DNA of 42,683 bases from the IMG/VR virus record IMGVR_UViG_3300005095_000165, positions 1 to 42,683 of that record, one strand, 5' to 3'. Below are positions 6,687 to 13,789 of the stretch, piece by piece; the stretch's first letter is position 1; each line of letters opens with the position of its first letter. The position numbers were made by a program, and so were the translations under genes. This DNA is from a virus. Under the pieces are notes generated by a model that was given only the letters and a program-made list of their open reading frames with translations, was not told the origin of the DNA and made no database searches.

Positions 6687-7193
6687 ATGAGTCAATCAAT
6701 GATGGAAGCTTTCGTAAGAGGGCAGTATAAAGCTATGACAGCTAAAGATAACAAAGAGCGTTTACGCTACGCAGTTGCAGGGTGTAAAGATGGACACCTC
6801 TATAACCACTCAGGTACAGATTTCGGACTGTTCAATGAAGATGCACCAGACGCTGAGTTCATTACAGAAAAAGACCTAACACTATCTCGCATCACTGGTA
6901 GTAAGCTACAACAGATCGCTGATAAGATGGAGAAATTCTTTGCAACTTATGGTAGTAACTCAGGTGAACAAGTTGAAGATGAACCTACAAAAGACGCAGA
7001 AGCTGGTACAGATTTACACGAAGATGAGTCTGAGACAGATGATGTAACATTCGATGTAGAATCCGCAGTAAAAGCTTGTAAAAAAGCTATCAAAAAAGGT
7101 AATGACAAAAAAGCACTTAAACTAATCGCTTCACTTGAAGATGCAGGGTTTAAAAAAGAAGCTAAAAAGCTATCTAAAAAGATGAAAGGCTAA
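6687..7193 (+). CDS. Hypothetical protein, first gene of the right arm
   Basis: A 168-residue protein with a conserved-looking N-terminal part (about 1-90), a very acidic linker (about 91-130, rich in Glu and Asp) and a Lys-rich helical C-terminal part with repeated KKA/KKG units. AAGGAG precedes the ATG at good spacing. It opens an operon with the next unknown gene and the single-strand binding protein, which suggests a DNA replication or recombination role. That is inference from context only; no family was recognised. Confidence 0.82.
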   Translation: MSQSMMEAFVRGQYKAMTAKDNKERLRYAVAGCKDGHLYNHSGTDFGLFNEDAPDAEFITEKDLTLSRITGSKLQQIADKMEKFFATYGSNSGEQVEDEPTKDAEAGTDLHEDESETDDVTFDVESAVKACKKAIKKGNDKKALKLIASLEDAGFKKEAKKLSKKMKG

Positions 7194-7196
7194 GTG

Positions 7197-7517
7197 ATGA
7201 CTGAACAAGATGAATTACTAGATGGACTGTTAATATCTTTTGCAAAAGAAATACTTAAGAGTGCTGGCGAAAAAAAAGACGAACAAATTCGTGAGATCGA
7301 ACTTGAAAACACTAAATATCTTATAGAGTTATATTTAAATAAAACACAAGTGAAACTGCGTAATGTTGATGGATTTAAAGGTGTTGTTGTAGGGTTTAGT
7401 GCAGACTACACTAAGAAGCGATCTGATAAACAGTTCACAGTAACTATTGAAAATGAAGCAGGTAATACTGTAACAACAAATCCAATTTTTATCGAAATTA
7501 TCGAGGAGGATAAGTAA
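7197..7517 (+). CDS. Hypothetical protein
   Basis: A 106-residue protein with an N-terminal Glu-rich helix (about 3-45) and a C-terminal beta-rich part that looks like a small barrel (KLRNVDGFKGVVVGFS, about 52-67). The ATG at 7197 sits three bases after the stop of the upstream gene; a GTG at 7194 is an alternative start. The stop touches the start of the binding-protein gene. It is not recognised, but its position suggests an early replication accessory protein. Confidence 0.75.
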   Translation: MTEQDELLDGLLISFAKEILKSAGEKKDEQIREIELENTKYLIELYLNKTQVKLRNVDGFKGVVVGFSADYTKKRSDKQFTVTIENEAGNTVTTNPIFIEIIEEDK

Positions 7518-8162
7518 ATGGCAGAGTATCACAACATAAGAACACCACTAGGTGAGTTGATGTATGTAAATATCAATGGAAAAGGTGTGCAGAACTATGA
7601 TGGTGATGGATATGAGTACAAAGCATCTATCAAGTTACCGAAGAAACAAGCTAAAAAACTTGAAAAAGAGATTTTAGACTATTTCAATGAGAACAAACCA
7701 TCAAGTTACAAAAAAGATGAACCAGCAAACAAGATTATGCAAAAGCTTGATGATGGCGATTATCTGTTCACATTCAAAACAAAAACAGAGTTTACAGATA
7801 AAGATGGAAATGTTAAAAAAGTAAAAGTACGTCTTTACAATGCAAAAAATGAAGAGAAAGAGCTACCAGATGGCACACTTATCGGAAATGGATCAAAAGG
7901 TGTTATTCGTGCATCGCTAAAAACTTATACAAATGGTAAAGGTAAGTCGCAAACTGCTGGTGTATCTATGTTCTTAAATGCAATCCAACTTGCCAAGTTC
8001 GTACCTTATGTACCAGATAGCGGTTTCGATGAGATCGAAGATGGTGAGTTTGAGGACTTTGATAACCCAGATTTTCCAACGGATGAGAAACCTAAAAAGT
8101 CTAAAAAGAAAGACAAAAAGAAAGACAAAAAGAAAGACAAAAAGAAAAAGTCTAAAGAGTAA
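7518..8162 (+). CDS. Single-stranded DNA-binding protein (T7 gp2.5/DUF2815-like)
   Basis: A 214-residue protein whose first 160 residues resemble the gp2.5-like/DUF2815 OB-fold family: an N-terminal strand with RTPLGELMYVNI, Lys/Tyr-rich strands, the motif KVRLYNAKN (about 94-102) and an Ala-Gly-containing strand before the tail. It would coat single-stranded DNA and recruit replication proteins. Typical family members end in an acidic tail. Here an acidic stretch (about 170-190) is followed by about 25 residues made almost only of Lys, with Asp and Ser. Strong GAGGA ribosome site. Confidence 0.7.
   Translation: MAEYHNIRTPLGELMYVNINGKGVQNYDGDGYEYKASIKLPKKQAKKLEKEILDYFNENKPSSYKKDEPANKIMQKLDDGDYLFTFKTKTEFTDKDGNVKKVKVRLYNAKNEEKELPDGTLIGNGSKGVIRASLKTYTNGKGKSQTAGVSMFLNAIQLAKFVPYVPDSGFDEIEDGEFEDFDNPDFPTDEKPKKSKKKDKKKDKKKDKKKKSKE
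8103..8150 (+). repeat. 12-bp tandem repeat coding for KKKD units
   Basis: Three exact copies of AAAAAGAAAGAC (8103-8138) and a fourth imperfect copy lie inside the 3' end of the binding-protein gene. They encode the Lys/Asp repeat of its tail. The number of units is likely to vary between isolates through slippage. Confidence 0.85.
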
Positions 8163-8185
8163 GGGTTTATACCCTACTCACCTAT

Positions 8186-8277
8186 GAATGTGGGCGTTGA
8201 TAGTTTTTGCAATTTTCTCTCAATGCTAGGTCGGTTTATACCCCTTTTCCGATGTTAGTGCAAATCTAACCACATTC
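8186..8277 (+). ncRNA. Structured RNA, possibly tRNA-like or riboregulator
   Basis: A 7-bp outer stem GAATGTG (8186-8192)/CACATTC (8271-8277) is directly followed on its 3' side by a 5-bp stem GTTAG/CTAAC with a 7-base loop TGCAAAT (8254-8270). This is the geometry of a tRNA acceptor plus T arm. Another stem has a bulge and a 7-base loop (8209-8226). TCGG/CCGA (8231-8252) could be a long variable arm. No normal D arm or CCA end is seen. An alternative long hairpin pairs TTTGCA with TGCAAA (8206-8211/8259-8264). It is called as structured RNA, not as a working tRNA. Confidence 0.4.
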
Positions 8278-8306
8278 TCCCAATATTCTCTATTTTGAAC
8301 TTTAAG

Positions 8307-8345
8307 ACCTACCCTACACAGTACCCCTAAAACTCTAGGGTAGGT
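8307..8345 (+). terminator. 9-bp hairpin before the polymerase gene (attenuator or weak terminator)
   Basis: ACCTACCCT (8307-8315) and AGGGTAGGT (8337-8345) pair perfectly around a 21-base loop. The following bases are only moderately T-rich, so termination would be partial. It may reduce polymerase expression relative to the binding protein. Confidence 0.45.
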
Positions 8346-8392
8346 TCTTATTTGATTGAAGTATTGTTCGCAATGTTTCCATTAAATAAGTG

Positions 8393-10456
8393 ATGAGTGA
8401 AACTGAGTTTGTAACCATAGTTGGTGTTACAGTAATTCTTAGTTGTGTCACAACAGCTTATTATCATTTCATAAAAAAAGGGTATAGAATGAAAGAACCT
8501 ATGTTTTTGGATATTGAGATTTATCCAAACTATTCACTATTCTCATTTCGCAAAAAAGGTAAGTTGCAAGTATTTGATGTTTTTGGAGCTGATAAATCTT
8601 TTTCAAAAAAAGACATCAGTAAGATTACAAAACTGTTAAAGAAAAACTTGATTGTAACATTCAATGGTATCAAATACGATTTACCTTTAGTTCAATATGA
8701 ACTAATAAAGAGTCCTACAACATATCAACTACACCTAGCATCAAAAGCTATGATAGAGCAGAAGCTACACGTTTATCTTATGTATAAAAAAGCAGGTGTT
8801 AAGCGTGATGATTTAATTGATGTTGATCATATAGATTTAATTGATGTTGCAAAAGGCAGTGCTTCACTAAAGCTATATGGTACTCGTATGCACTCTAAGA
8901 AATTATGGGAACTTCCTTATGATCCTATGGTAGAGCTTACTAAAAAAGAAGCTAAAAATCTTAGAGATTATTGTGAAAATGACTTGATTGTCACTGAGGA
9001 CTTGTGGAATATCTTGCAACCAGACATACAACTGCGTGTTGATATGAGTAAAAAGTATGGAATAGACTTACGCTCATTAAAAGGTGCAAATATAGCTCAA
9101 CAAGTTATCCTAAAAGAGGTTGGTTATACTGGTGATAGAATGAGTCCCCCAGACTTTATCAAAGTGAAACCACCAAAATTTATTGAGTTTAAAACAAAAG
9201 AGTATCAAAAAGTACATAAGTTCATTAAAAAGCATAAATTCTTAGTATCTGATAGTGGTAAGGTTGAATTACCAGCTAAGTTAAAGAACTGGGAGTTCTC
9301 ACATAGATACCACATACAGCTAGGAATTGGTGGTTTACATCTAAGCCCTAAATCAGAGAGTTTTTACGCTGATAAGAAGTATACTCTACTAGATATTGAT
9401 GTTACATCTTTTTACCCAACTATGATCATAAAAAACAAATTCCTTATTAAACATTTAGGAGACTCATTCCTAAAAACTCTTGAAGAATTTTACAATACTC
9501 GTATCTATGAGTTAAAGCCAAAACTAGCAACACTCAAAAAAGGTACTAAAGAGTACAATGATGCGTTAGCTCTAAGTAATGGGTATAAACTTATCTTAAA
9601 CTCATTCTTTGGTAAGACTGGTGAGAAGTGGAGTAAACTTTATGATCCTAGTGTTATGTTACATACTACACTTACTGGTCAATTAATACTCTTAATGTAT
9701 ATCGAAACATTAGAGTTAGCAGGGTATGAAGTTCTCTACGGAAATACAGATGGTATAACTATCAGAGTTAAGCGAAAAGATGTTGATAAGGTTAAAAAAA
9801 TCATTGCTAAACTTGATAAGAAGTGTAAAGTTAATATGGAGTTTGAAACTTTTAAAGCTATGCACCTAAGAGATGTAAATAACTTTGTAAACATCACTGA
9901 GAGTGGTTATGTAAAAGCTAAAGGAGCTTATGCACCACCACTTATAGATGAGAACAATAATGTAAACTCAAATGCACTTGATAAGAATATTGATGCACCA
10001 GTAGTTTATAAAGCAGTTCGTGAATATCTACACAATGGAACACCAGTAGAGATCACAATCAAAGAGATGCGAGATGTTAGACAGTTCTTAGTTGGTCGCC
10101 AAGTTAGGGGTGGTGCTTTGTGGAGTGGTGATATACCAGAGCTGTACCCAGAGGATTGGGAAGAGAAGTTAAACTCCAAACGAGGTCTTACTAAAAAGAT
10201 CATAAAAGAGCGTGAGAAGATGGAGGCTATGTGGGTTCGTGATAATGGTACATATCTTGGTAAAGTTGTGCGTTTTTATTACTCAACCAACGGACATTCA
10301 ATACACTATAAAAGCAATGGTAATAAAGTACCTAAAAGTGATGATGCTAAACCTATGATGGACTTGGTTGAGAAGATACCAAAAGACTTAAACTATGATA
10401 AGTACATAGATTATGCAATACAAGCCTTGGAAGATTTAGGAGTATCTTATGAATAA
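8393..10456 (+). CDS. Family B DNA polymerase with 3'-5' exonuclease
   Basis: The replicative polymerase, 687 residues from the ATG at 8393. The exonuclease motifs are DIEIYPNY (about 37-44), FNGIKYD, and YCENDLIVT with the YxxxD pattern. The polymerase motifs are A, DIDVTSFYP; B, KLILNSFFG; and C, YGNTDG, where most family members have YGDTDS. Residues about 6-27 form a hydrophobic segment followed by basic residues, which would anchor the enzyme in the membrane. A second in-frame ATG at 8489, with AAAGGG upstream, would give a soluble form of 655 residues and may be the true start, as the first start lacks a clear ribosome site. The stop overlaps the next gene. Confidence 0.9.
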   Translation: MSETEFVTIVGVTVILSCVTTAYYHFIKKGYRMKEPMFLDIEIYPNYSLFSFRKKGKLQVFDVFGADKSFSKKDISKITKLLKKNLIVTFNGIKYDLPLVQYELIKSPTTYQLHLASKAMIEQKLHVYLMYKKAGVKRDDLIDVDHIDLIDVAKGSASLKLYGTRMHSKKLWELPYDPMVELTKKEAKNLRDYCENDLIVTEDLWNILQPDIQLRVDMSKKYGIDLRSLKGANIAQQVILKEVGYTGDRMSPPDFIKVKPPKFIEFKTKEYQKVHKFIKKHKFLVSDSGKVELPAKLKNWEFSHRYHIQLGIGGLHLSPKSESFYADKKYTLLDIDVTSFYPTMIIKNKFLIKHLGDSFLKTLEEFYNTRIYELKPKLATLKKGTKEYNDALALSNGYKLILNSFFGKTGEKWSKLYDPSVMLHTTLTGQLILLMYIETLELAGYEVLYGNTDGITIRVKRKDVDKVKKIIAKLDKKCKVNMEFETFKAMHLRDVNNFVNITESGYVKAKGAYAPPLIDENNNVNSNALDKNIDAPVVYKAVREYLHNGTPVEITIKEMRDVRQFLVGRQVRGGALWSGDIPELYPEDWEEKLNSKRGLTKKIIKEREKMEAMWVRDNGTYLGKVVRFYYSTNGHSIHYKSNGNKVPKSDDAKPMMDLVEKIPKDLNYDKYIDYAIQALEDLGVSYE

Positions 10457-10913
10457 TAAGTTTGACATATCTCATTTACGAAAAATACTTGGTGATAGTA
10501 TCACACAAGAGGATAATAAAAAAATTACAATATTTTTTAATCAATTACGATCTAATATAGAGTATATAACTAGAAAAAAATTAGTATTAAAAGAGAATAA
10601 TGTTTTTTCTTTTATACAATTGTCTGAATTTGATATTGATGATGCTATAACATTTGTAAAAAACTCAAAAATTAAAAAACATAGAGAGTTTGTTGAGACT
10701 TTGTTATATTCTGTAAAACAAGACTTACTTGATTATAAAGGGTGTGTACCAAATACAACTGATGAGTGGGGTAAACATGATAATATAAATATTTTAAATA
10801 GTTTAAAAAGACCTACTTGGATACCTAAAAGTAAAAGAAGAAAAGATTTTTTGAAAAAATGGAATGAATATGTTGCTAACAACAAAATATTCAAAGAGAA
10901 AGAAAACTCTTAA
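10449..10913 (+). CDS. Hypothetical protein downstream of polymerase
   Basis: A 154-residue basic, mostly helical protein that starts inside the polymerase gene end (8-base overlap) and so is probably co-translated. The first 85 residues look like two or three helices with a Lys-rich middle. The C-terminal part holds conserved-looking Trp residues (about 106, 122, 138) in a basic context. It is not recognised. Tight coupling suggests a polymerase accessory factor. A terminator follows at 10998-11037. Confidence 0.75.
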   Translation: MNNKFDISHLRKILGDSITQEDNKKITIFFNQLRSNIEYITRKKLVLKENNVFSFIQLSEFDIDDAITFVKNSKIKKHREFVETLLYSVKQDLLDYKGCVPNTTDEWGKHDNINILNSLKRPTWIPKSKRRKDFLKKWNEYVANNKIFKEKENS

Positions 10914-10997
10914 AAACTCTCGTATTTAGCTGACAACTGCATAGTGTTGTATTGTTTTTTAACAACTATATTTTTTTTGACAATAGGAAAGACTATA

Positions 10998-11037
10998 TAG
11001 AGGTTATTTAAAACGTAGCCTCTATTATGGTTTTTTT
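10998..11037 (+). terminator. Rho-independent terminator after the polymerase operon
   Basis: TAGAGGTTA (10998-11006) pairs with TAGCCTCTA (11016-11024) with one wobble, and a run of seven T follows at 11031-11037. It should end the 6687-10913 operon just before the regulatory cassette that starts the next one. Confidence 0.7.
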
Positions 11038-11105
11038 GTACGAACATTAAGTTAAACGAAAGGTTAAACCTTATATACTTTTAACATATTAAATAAAAAG
11101 GTGGT
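11036..11105 (+). promoter_or_regulatory. 70-bp promoter/operator cassette, copy A
   Basis: This block is 68/70 identical to 15405-15474. It contains TGTACGAACA, two direct half-sites in GTTAAACGAAAGGTTAAACC (11051-11070), a -10 box TATACT (11074-11079) and a downstream AAGGTGG ribosome site. The half-sites overlap the -35 position. It would drive the 11114-15419 operon. Confidence 0.7.
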
Positions 11106-11113
11106 GAGTGATT

Positions 11114-11206
11114 ATGACACTAACAAAAAAAGAACTTATGCAAAGATTAGTAAAACAACTTATTAATGAAATGTATGATGATTTAACATTAATTAGGAGC
11201 GAGTGA
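11114..11206 (+). CDS. Tiny leader-like protein (30 aa)
   Basis: A 30-residue frame directly after cassette A, with an AAGGTGG ribosome site and a stop that overlaps the next start (TGATG). The product is an amphipathic helix with Lys-rich first half and hydrophobic/acidic second half. It may be a real small protein or a leader that aids translation of the next gene. No homology is recognised. Confidence 0.5.
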   Translation: MTLTKKELMQRLVKQLINEMYDDLTLIRSE

Positions 11207-11568
11207 TGATGGAGCTACCTAAAATAGAGACATTAAGTGCTGTTTTAAATTTACCAATTGTTGAAGTGTTTGAATTAAACGGTGAGGTATGCGTGCGTAT
11301 ATCAGGAGAACCTTCATCTGTTCATAGATGCCATAACAGATATGAATTAGCACATAAGTGTAAAGAATGGGCTTATAAAAATAAATTTTCAATCTCTTCT
11401 GCTAAAACACTACATGATGGGTGGATTGCTGAAATTACAGGTCAGGTGATGTTCAAAGCAAGTACAGAACCAGAAGCTGTATTTAAAGCTTGTAATTGGA
11501 TATTTGATAACACTAAACCAACAGAAGCTACATTTAAACCAAAAGGTGTTGTTAGGAAACTGTTTTGA
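11206..11568 (+). CDS. Hypothetical protein
   Basis: A 120-residue protein with AGGAG upstream of tandem ATG codons (11206, 11209); the second is also possible. It contains a His/Cys-rich part (RCHNRYELAHKCKEW, about 42-56) and two similar strand-helix sections, suggesting a small alpha/beta domain with an internal repeat. No metal-site consensus can be confirmed. It precedes and overlaps the exonuclease gene, so a role in DNA processing is possible but unproven. Confidence 0.75.
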   Translation: MMELPKIETLSAVLNLPIVEVFELNGEVCVRISGEPSSVHRCHNRYELAHKCKEWAYKNKFSISSAKTLHDGWIAEITGQVMFKASTEPEAVFKACNWIFDNTKPTEATFKPKGVVRKLF

Positions 11569-12329
11569 AAACTCGTGATTTAATTATTGATGCTGATCAC
11601 ATACTATTTCTAGTAGCTCACTCAAAATCTTATGATAGTGGTTTTGATGAAATACTAGAGTCTGATGATGACTGGGGTGAAGATGCTAAGATAGATATGA
11701 GACCTTACAAAGAACACTTTAAAGCCATTGTTAAAGATTATGAGTTAACAGCAGAAGTAGAGTCGATATGTTATGGTTGGGAGCTAGGTAAAACTAGAGT
11801 AATTATTAGCGATGATACAAATTTTAGATATGATCTTTACCCAGAGTATAAAGCATCTCGTACAGAAAAATCTGAGGTTTTATCAAAGCTTAAAAAGTGG
11901 GCTAAGAAAAAGTATCAATGCGAACCAAACACCGAGGCTGATGATGTAGTAGCATACTATGTTAGAAAAGGTGGTGTTGGTGTAACAACAGATAAGGACT
12001 TACTATATGGCGTAGCAGGTATTTGGTATAACTCACACTTCAAACATAAGTGTTGGATAAGAACCAACAAAAAAGATGCACTCTATTTCTTTAAATGTCA
12101 ATCCTTAGCTGGTGATACTGTTGATGAGATACCAGCTCTACCACGAGTAGGTTTAGCTACCGCTAGAAAGTTGTTGAAAAAGTACGGTGAAAAGTGGTCT
12201 GATATTCTAAGAGTCTATAAAGATTATGGTTTTGATAAAGAGTATATGGTTATGAACACACGATTAGTTTGTATGACTCAATGGAGTCCAAAAAAAGGTA
12301 TTAAATTATGGGAGTTTCCAAATGAATAG
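11565..12329 (+). CDS. FEN-like 5'-3' exonuclease
   Basis: A 254-residue nuclease of the PIN/FEN superfamily (T5 exonuclease or T4 RNase H type), which removes RNA primers and flaps. The acidic metal ligands are visible as IDADH (about 9-13), the YKASRTEK arch-side motif (about 97-104), EADDV (about 124-128) and TDKDLL (about 139-144). It then has a helix-hairpin-helix-like part with GDTVDEIPALPRVG (about 184-197) for DNA binding. It starts with TTG and overlaps the previous gene by four bases. Its stop overlaps the next start by eight bases. Confidence 0.85.
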   Translation: MKTRDLIIDADHILFLVAHSKSYDSGFDEILESDDDWGEDAKIDMRPYKEHFKAIVKDYELTAEVESICYGWELGKTRVIISDDTNFRYDLYPEYKASRTEKSEVLSKLKKWAKKKYQCEPNTEADDVVAYYVRKGGVGVTTDKDLLYGVAGIWYNSHFKHKCWIRTNKKDALYFFKCQSLAGDTVDEIPALPRVGLATARKLLKKYGEKWSDILRVYKDYGFDKEYMVMNTRLVCMTQWSPKKGIKLWEFPNE

Positions 12330-13287
12330 TGGTTTTGAAAAAAGAAAAGTAAAAAAAGAAAAGATGTTATCGTGGTCTTTAGATAAAAAAATAAAACACG
12401 CAAAAAAGAGAATAAGACAATTCTATAAAGAATTAGATGGAAAAGTATATATTGCATTTAGTGGTGGTAAAGACAGTGTTGTTTTAAAGCATTTAGTTAA
12501 ATCATTATATCCAGATGTTCCATCTGTTTTTAGTAATACTACAAATGAGTATTTAGAAATTTTAGATTTTATAAGAGAGTATCATAAAGATACTATATGG
12601 GTTAATCCTAAAAAAACATTTATAGATATTATGAAAACTGATGGTTTCCCTTTAGTAAGTAAAAAAGTATCAAGGGGTATTAGATATTTAAAAAAAGGCA
12701 CTACTATTAAAAATAAAAATCATCACAATTTATTAAGAACTGGTATAACTGCTGATGGAAAAAAAGCACCATCATTTAAAATAGCTAAAAAATGGTTATT
12801 TCTTGAAAATGAAGATTTTAATATTACTGAACAATGTTGTGATATTTTAAAAAAAGAACCTTTACACCGTTATCAAAGAGAAACTGGAAGATTTCCATAC
12901 CAAGGTGCTCAAATGAAAGAGAGTGGTACTCGTGAACTTAACTGGATAACTTTTGGTTGTAATATTATATCTGATAAAACAAAAGTTTCCAGACCATTAT
13001 CAATTTGGACAGAAGATGATATTTGGGAATATATAAGATTAAACAACTTACCATATTCATCAATATATGATGATGTATTAGATCAAGATGGAAATGTTAT
13101 TGTTAAAGGTGAAAAAAGAACTGGTTGTGCTTATTGTGGTTTTGGTGCAAATTTAGAAAAAGGTGATGATAATAGATTTAAAAGATTATCTATTAGAAAA
13201 CCTAAACAATTTGAAAAAATGATGAATTTGAAAAATAATGGAGTTACATTTCGAGAAGCTTTAAAGAAAGTAGAAGTAGATATTTAG
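12322..13287 (+). CDS. PAPS-reductase-family PP-loop protein
   Basis: A 321-residue protein of the phosphoadenosine phosphosulfate reductase/PP-loop ATPase family. The nucleotide-binding loop SGGKDS is at about residues 47-52. A CC pair lies near 174 and a GCAYCGFG motif near 270, possibly for an iron-sulfur cluster or redox pair. Phage members are often annotated as PAPS reductases, but sulfate reduction is doubtful. The fold also serves tRNA thiolation, queuosine-type and DNA phosphorothioation enzymes. The base composition is more AT-rich than its neighbours, which hints at transfer. Confidence 0.78.
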   Translation: MNSGFEKRKVKKEKMLSWSLDKKIKHAKKRIRQFYKELDGKVYIAFSGGKDSVVLKHLVKSLYPDVPSVFSNTTNEYLEILDFIREYHKDTIWVNPKKTFIDIMKTDGFPLVSKKVSRGIRYLKKGTTIKNKNHHNLLRTGITADGKKAPSFKIAKKWLFLENEDFNITEQCCDILKKEPLHRYQRETGRFPYQGAQMKESGTRELNWITFGCNIISDKTKVSRPLSIWTEDDIWEYIRLNNLPYSSIYDDVLDQDGNVIVKGEKRTGCAYCGFGANLEKGDDNRFKRLSIRKPKQFEKMMNLKNNGVTFREALKKVEVDI

Positions 13288-13299
13288 AAAAGGTTAAAA

Positions 13300-13533
13300 A
13301 TGAATAAGATGCACTCATTGTTAGATATGATTAGAAAAGTTAAACAAACAAACCAATATGATTGTAAAATAGTTATACAACTATCTCCATCAGATAGAGA
13401 TTATTTTACATCTATTAGTGATTGTAGTATTGTAAATGAAATATTAAAGAGAAATACACTGTTTGGGTATAGATTAGATGTTTCACCTAAATATGTTGAA
13501 ATGAAAGTTGTAGTTGATGAAAAAAGCATATAA
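13300..13533 (+). CDS. Hypothetical protein
   Basis: A 77-residue unknown protein with AAAAGG upstream of its ATG. It has a central SPSDRDY segment and beta-type C-terminus. It overlaps the next gene by 17 bases and shares the AT-rich codon use of the PP-loop gene, so the two may have been acquired together. Confidence 0.65.
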   Translation: MNKMHSLLDMIRKVKQTNQYDCKIVIQLSPSDRDYFTSISDCSIVNEILKRNTLFGYRLDVSPKYVEMKVVVDEKSI

Positions 13534-13789
13534 ACAGCTCAGAAAAAAGCTCAAAAATTCTTTCACACCAATCTCAAAAGGTAATGATTATAAAACCTAT
13601 GGTGGTGTAGGCGAGTGGTTTATACACTCTGGTATCAAGCCAACATCAAAACATTTAAATATTGTATGTACTATCTTTGGAAGTGTTCCATACCCTTTTC
13701 AAGAGCAGGATAGAAAAGTTATCTTGAAATATCTACGAAAACATAAATATAAGGAGTTTAAAAGTGAGTTTAAAAAACCACTTAAATAA
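13517..13789 (+). CDS. Hypothetical basic protein
   Basis: A 90-residue Lys/Phe-rich protein. The ATG at 13517 follows a weak ribosome site; a TTG at 13514 is an alternative. Conserved-looking blocks GGVGEWFIHSG (about 28-38) and VPYPFQEQDR lie in the middle and may form a small nucleic-acid-binding fold. It overlaps the helicase start by 26 bases, indicating coupled translation. Confidence 0.65.
   Translation: MKKAYKQLRKKLKNSFTPISKGNDYKTYGGVGEWFIHSGIKPTSKHLNIVCTIFGSVPYPFQEQDRKVILKYLRKHKYKEFKSEFKKPLK

Larger units (their letters stand above)
8163..8392 (+). other. Structured intergenic region before the polymerase gene
   Basis: No protein gene is seen. The palindromic word GGTTTATACCC occurs twice (8164-8174, 8234-8244). 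A tRNA-like fold (8186-8277) and a second strong hairpin (8307-8345) follow. The region probably acts at the RNA level between the first replication genes and the polymerase. Confidence 0.5.

Noticed and set aside
8186-8277. Calling this segment a functional tRNA with anticodon CTC
   Set aside because: There is no standard D arm, no CCA end and the anticodon stem needs a bulge; only a structured RNA call is supported.
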